Assembly (NCBI GenBank): GCA_947494695.1 | Contig: CANLWB010000010.1 | Span: forward strand, 1-64,000 | DNA: 64,000 nt | Direction: 5' to 3' | DNA from: an uncultured Flavobacteriaceae bacterium | GTDB taxonomy: Bacteria; Bacteroidota; Bacteroidia; Flavobacteriales; Flavobacteriaceae | Part shown: positions 63,239 through 64,000 of the stretch, in pieces | Numbering within the stretch: position 1 is the first letter of the stretch | Layout: every line of letters begins with the position of its first letter | The notes under the pieces: generated by a model | Told to the model about the DNA's origin: nothing | The model's input: only the letters and a program-made list of their open reading frames with translations | Database searches by the model: none | Program-made: the position numbers and the translations under genes

Positions 63239-64000
63239 ATTATCTTGATCAGTGCATTAAGCTGTCCACTAAAACCAAAATGCTCATTTGCAACTTTAAC
63301 TATTCGTTCTCGGTCTTCCAATTGTATCTCGGAAGGCTTAATTTTAGAAATAACGGTATTTAGGTGATCATAATCGGCTGCTTTAGCAACCCAGCCTAGA
63401 TTGTACTCTTCTATTATACTTTCACCTTCTCCACCCCCAAAATAGATCATTGGGAGGCCTAATCTCGCATATTCAAATATTTTTGAGGGTACAGAACCAT
63501 AAATCCTGTTTAGTAGCGGAATAATGGTTAAATCGTATTCTAAAAGAATCTCATGGAGCTTAGTTCTGGAAACCTCGCCATGATATACAATATCCAATTC
63601 AGGATGAGTCGATATTAACGTTTGAATTTTTTCCTGTTCTGCACCGGCACCATAAATATGGAATTGAATATGAGTATAATCTAATTCCTGACATAGCTTA
63701 TAAATACCTTGAGCAATACCGAGTAAACCTGCATAGACAATGTTTAGTTTTTCGGTTTCTTGCTTTCTCGGATGTAATTTTGGAATTTCAAAATCTGGAT
63801 AATTACGATAAAGAAAGGTGTATTTGTTTGGAAATAGGGAATTTACGTGACTAAGAATCTCATTACTTTGTCCTAAAATAAGGTCGGCGTGCTTGTAATT
63901 AAAACGCTCTATTTTTTCAAGCATTTTATAGCTAAAATTCTTCTTCTTGAAAGCACCCAGTTCTAGGCCTGCAATAGGCCATAAATCACTTATGTTTAAG
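63235..64000 (-). CDS. glycosyltransferase, WbuB-like, 5' end outside window
   Basis: The C-terminal 255 codons of a GT-B glycosyltransferase that continues past the window edge. The reading frame is open to 64000, with SDLWPIAGLELGAF and KMLEKIERFNYKHADLILG, the inter-domain region of WbuB-type GT4 enzymes. The internal Met at 63924 is therefore not the true start. The donor-binding half has VYAGLLGIAQG, FHIYGAGAEQEKI, YHGEVSRTKLHEIL and VPSKIFEYARLGLPMIYFGGGEGE. WbuB enzymes transfer L-FucNAc-type sugars, but related ones differ, so the substrate is left open. More glycosyltransferases of the locus probably lie beyond the edge. Confidence 0.88.
   Translation of the reverse strand, partial: LNISDLWPIAGLELGAFKKKNFSYKMLEKIERFNYKHADLILGQSNEILSHVNSLFPNKYTFLYRNYPDFEIPKLHPRKQETEKLNIVYAGLLGIAQGIYKLCQELDYTHIQFHIYGAGAEQEKIQTLISTHPELDIVYHGEVSRTKLHEILLEYDLTIIPLLNRIYGSVPSKIFEYARLGLPMIYFGGGEGESIIEEYNLGWVAKAADYDHLNTVISKIKPSEIQLEDRERIVKVANEHFGFSGQLNALIKII

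Noticed and set aside
63235-63924. A complete 229-aa glycosyltransferase
   Set aside because: The frame stays open to the window edge and encodes conserved family residues before the internal Met, so the gene is cut by the window.
1-64000. tRNA, rRNA or riboswitch genes
   Set aside because: No cloverleaf, rRNA-like conserved stretch or known riboswitch core was recognised by eye on either strand.

Overview
The window comes from an AT-rich member of the Bacteroidota, most likely a Flavobacteriaceae. The evidence is C-terminal type IX secretion (T9SS) sorting domains on five secreted proteins, Bacteroidota lipoprotein signals, a TonB receptor with an N-terminal carboxypeptidase-regulatory-like domain, families typical of the group (DUF4292, DUF4837, DUF2652, DUF6909, head-GIN), and -7 promoter boxes of the TAnnTTTG type. 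No rRNA, tRNA or CRISPR array was seen.

Region 1 (1-9.8 kb): a minus-strand run encodes an MBL-fold hydrolase, an S8 protease lipoprotein and an M1 aminopeptidase lipoprotein. On the plus strand follow a small Cys-motif protein, a TonB-dependent receptor, a PepSY transmembrane protein and a small exported protein, which looks like a metal or siderophore uptake set.

Region 2 (9.8-16.4 kb): envelope and housekeeping genes: a flippase, dUTPase, a sugar nucleotidyltransferase, then a tightly overlapping TPR / DUF4292 lipoprotein / EnvC-like trio.

Region 3 (16.5-30.7 kb): mostly minus strand. It carries a 14-blade Asp-box protein, small exported proteins, RNase R, a free-standing TonB plug-like protein, and an array of four T9SS beta-propeller proteins (three paralogues with seven FG-GAP-like repeats each, one with six repeats) interrupted by a Crp/Fnr regulator. 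An orphan plus-strand terminator with upstream hairpins near 19.4-19.6 kb may mark an undescribed small RNA.

Region 4 (31-41.8 kb): housekeeping and envelope genes: DNA polymerase III delta', a DUF2652 cyclase-like/SRPBCC protein, phosphoglycerate kinase, an MltD-like transglycosylase, DUF4837, TatA, an active M23 peptidase, a GH3-family protein and a DUF6909 protein.

Region 5 (41.8-64 kb): a surface polysaccharide locus. It holds a chain-length-regulator-like protein, the four dTDP-L-rhamnose genes, and a nonulosonic (sialic-like) acid set made of a PseB-type dehydratase, a PseF-type CMP transferase, an RmlD-like reductase, a NeuB-type synthase and a GNAT. No aminotransferase or UDP-sugar hydrolase of the usual pathway is present. 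These are followed by an AT-rich Wzx, a putative sialyltransferase-like enzyme and two polymerase/ligase-like membrane proteins. A graveyard of three broken insertion sequences (IS982-, IS630- and IS1595-like, 55.0-57.4 kb) separates this from a second module: a GT4, an epimerase, UDP-glucose dehydrogenase, UDP-glucuronate decarboxylase, an initiating sugar-phosphate transferase, and a glycosyltransferase that runs off the window. The inferred product is a polymer or glycan containing rhamnose, xylose or a derivative, and an unusual nonulosonic acid.
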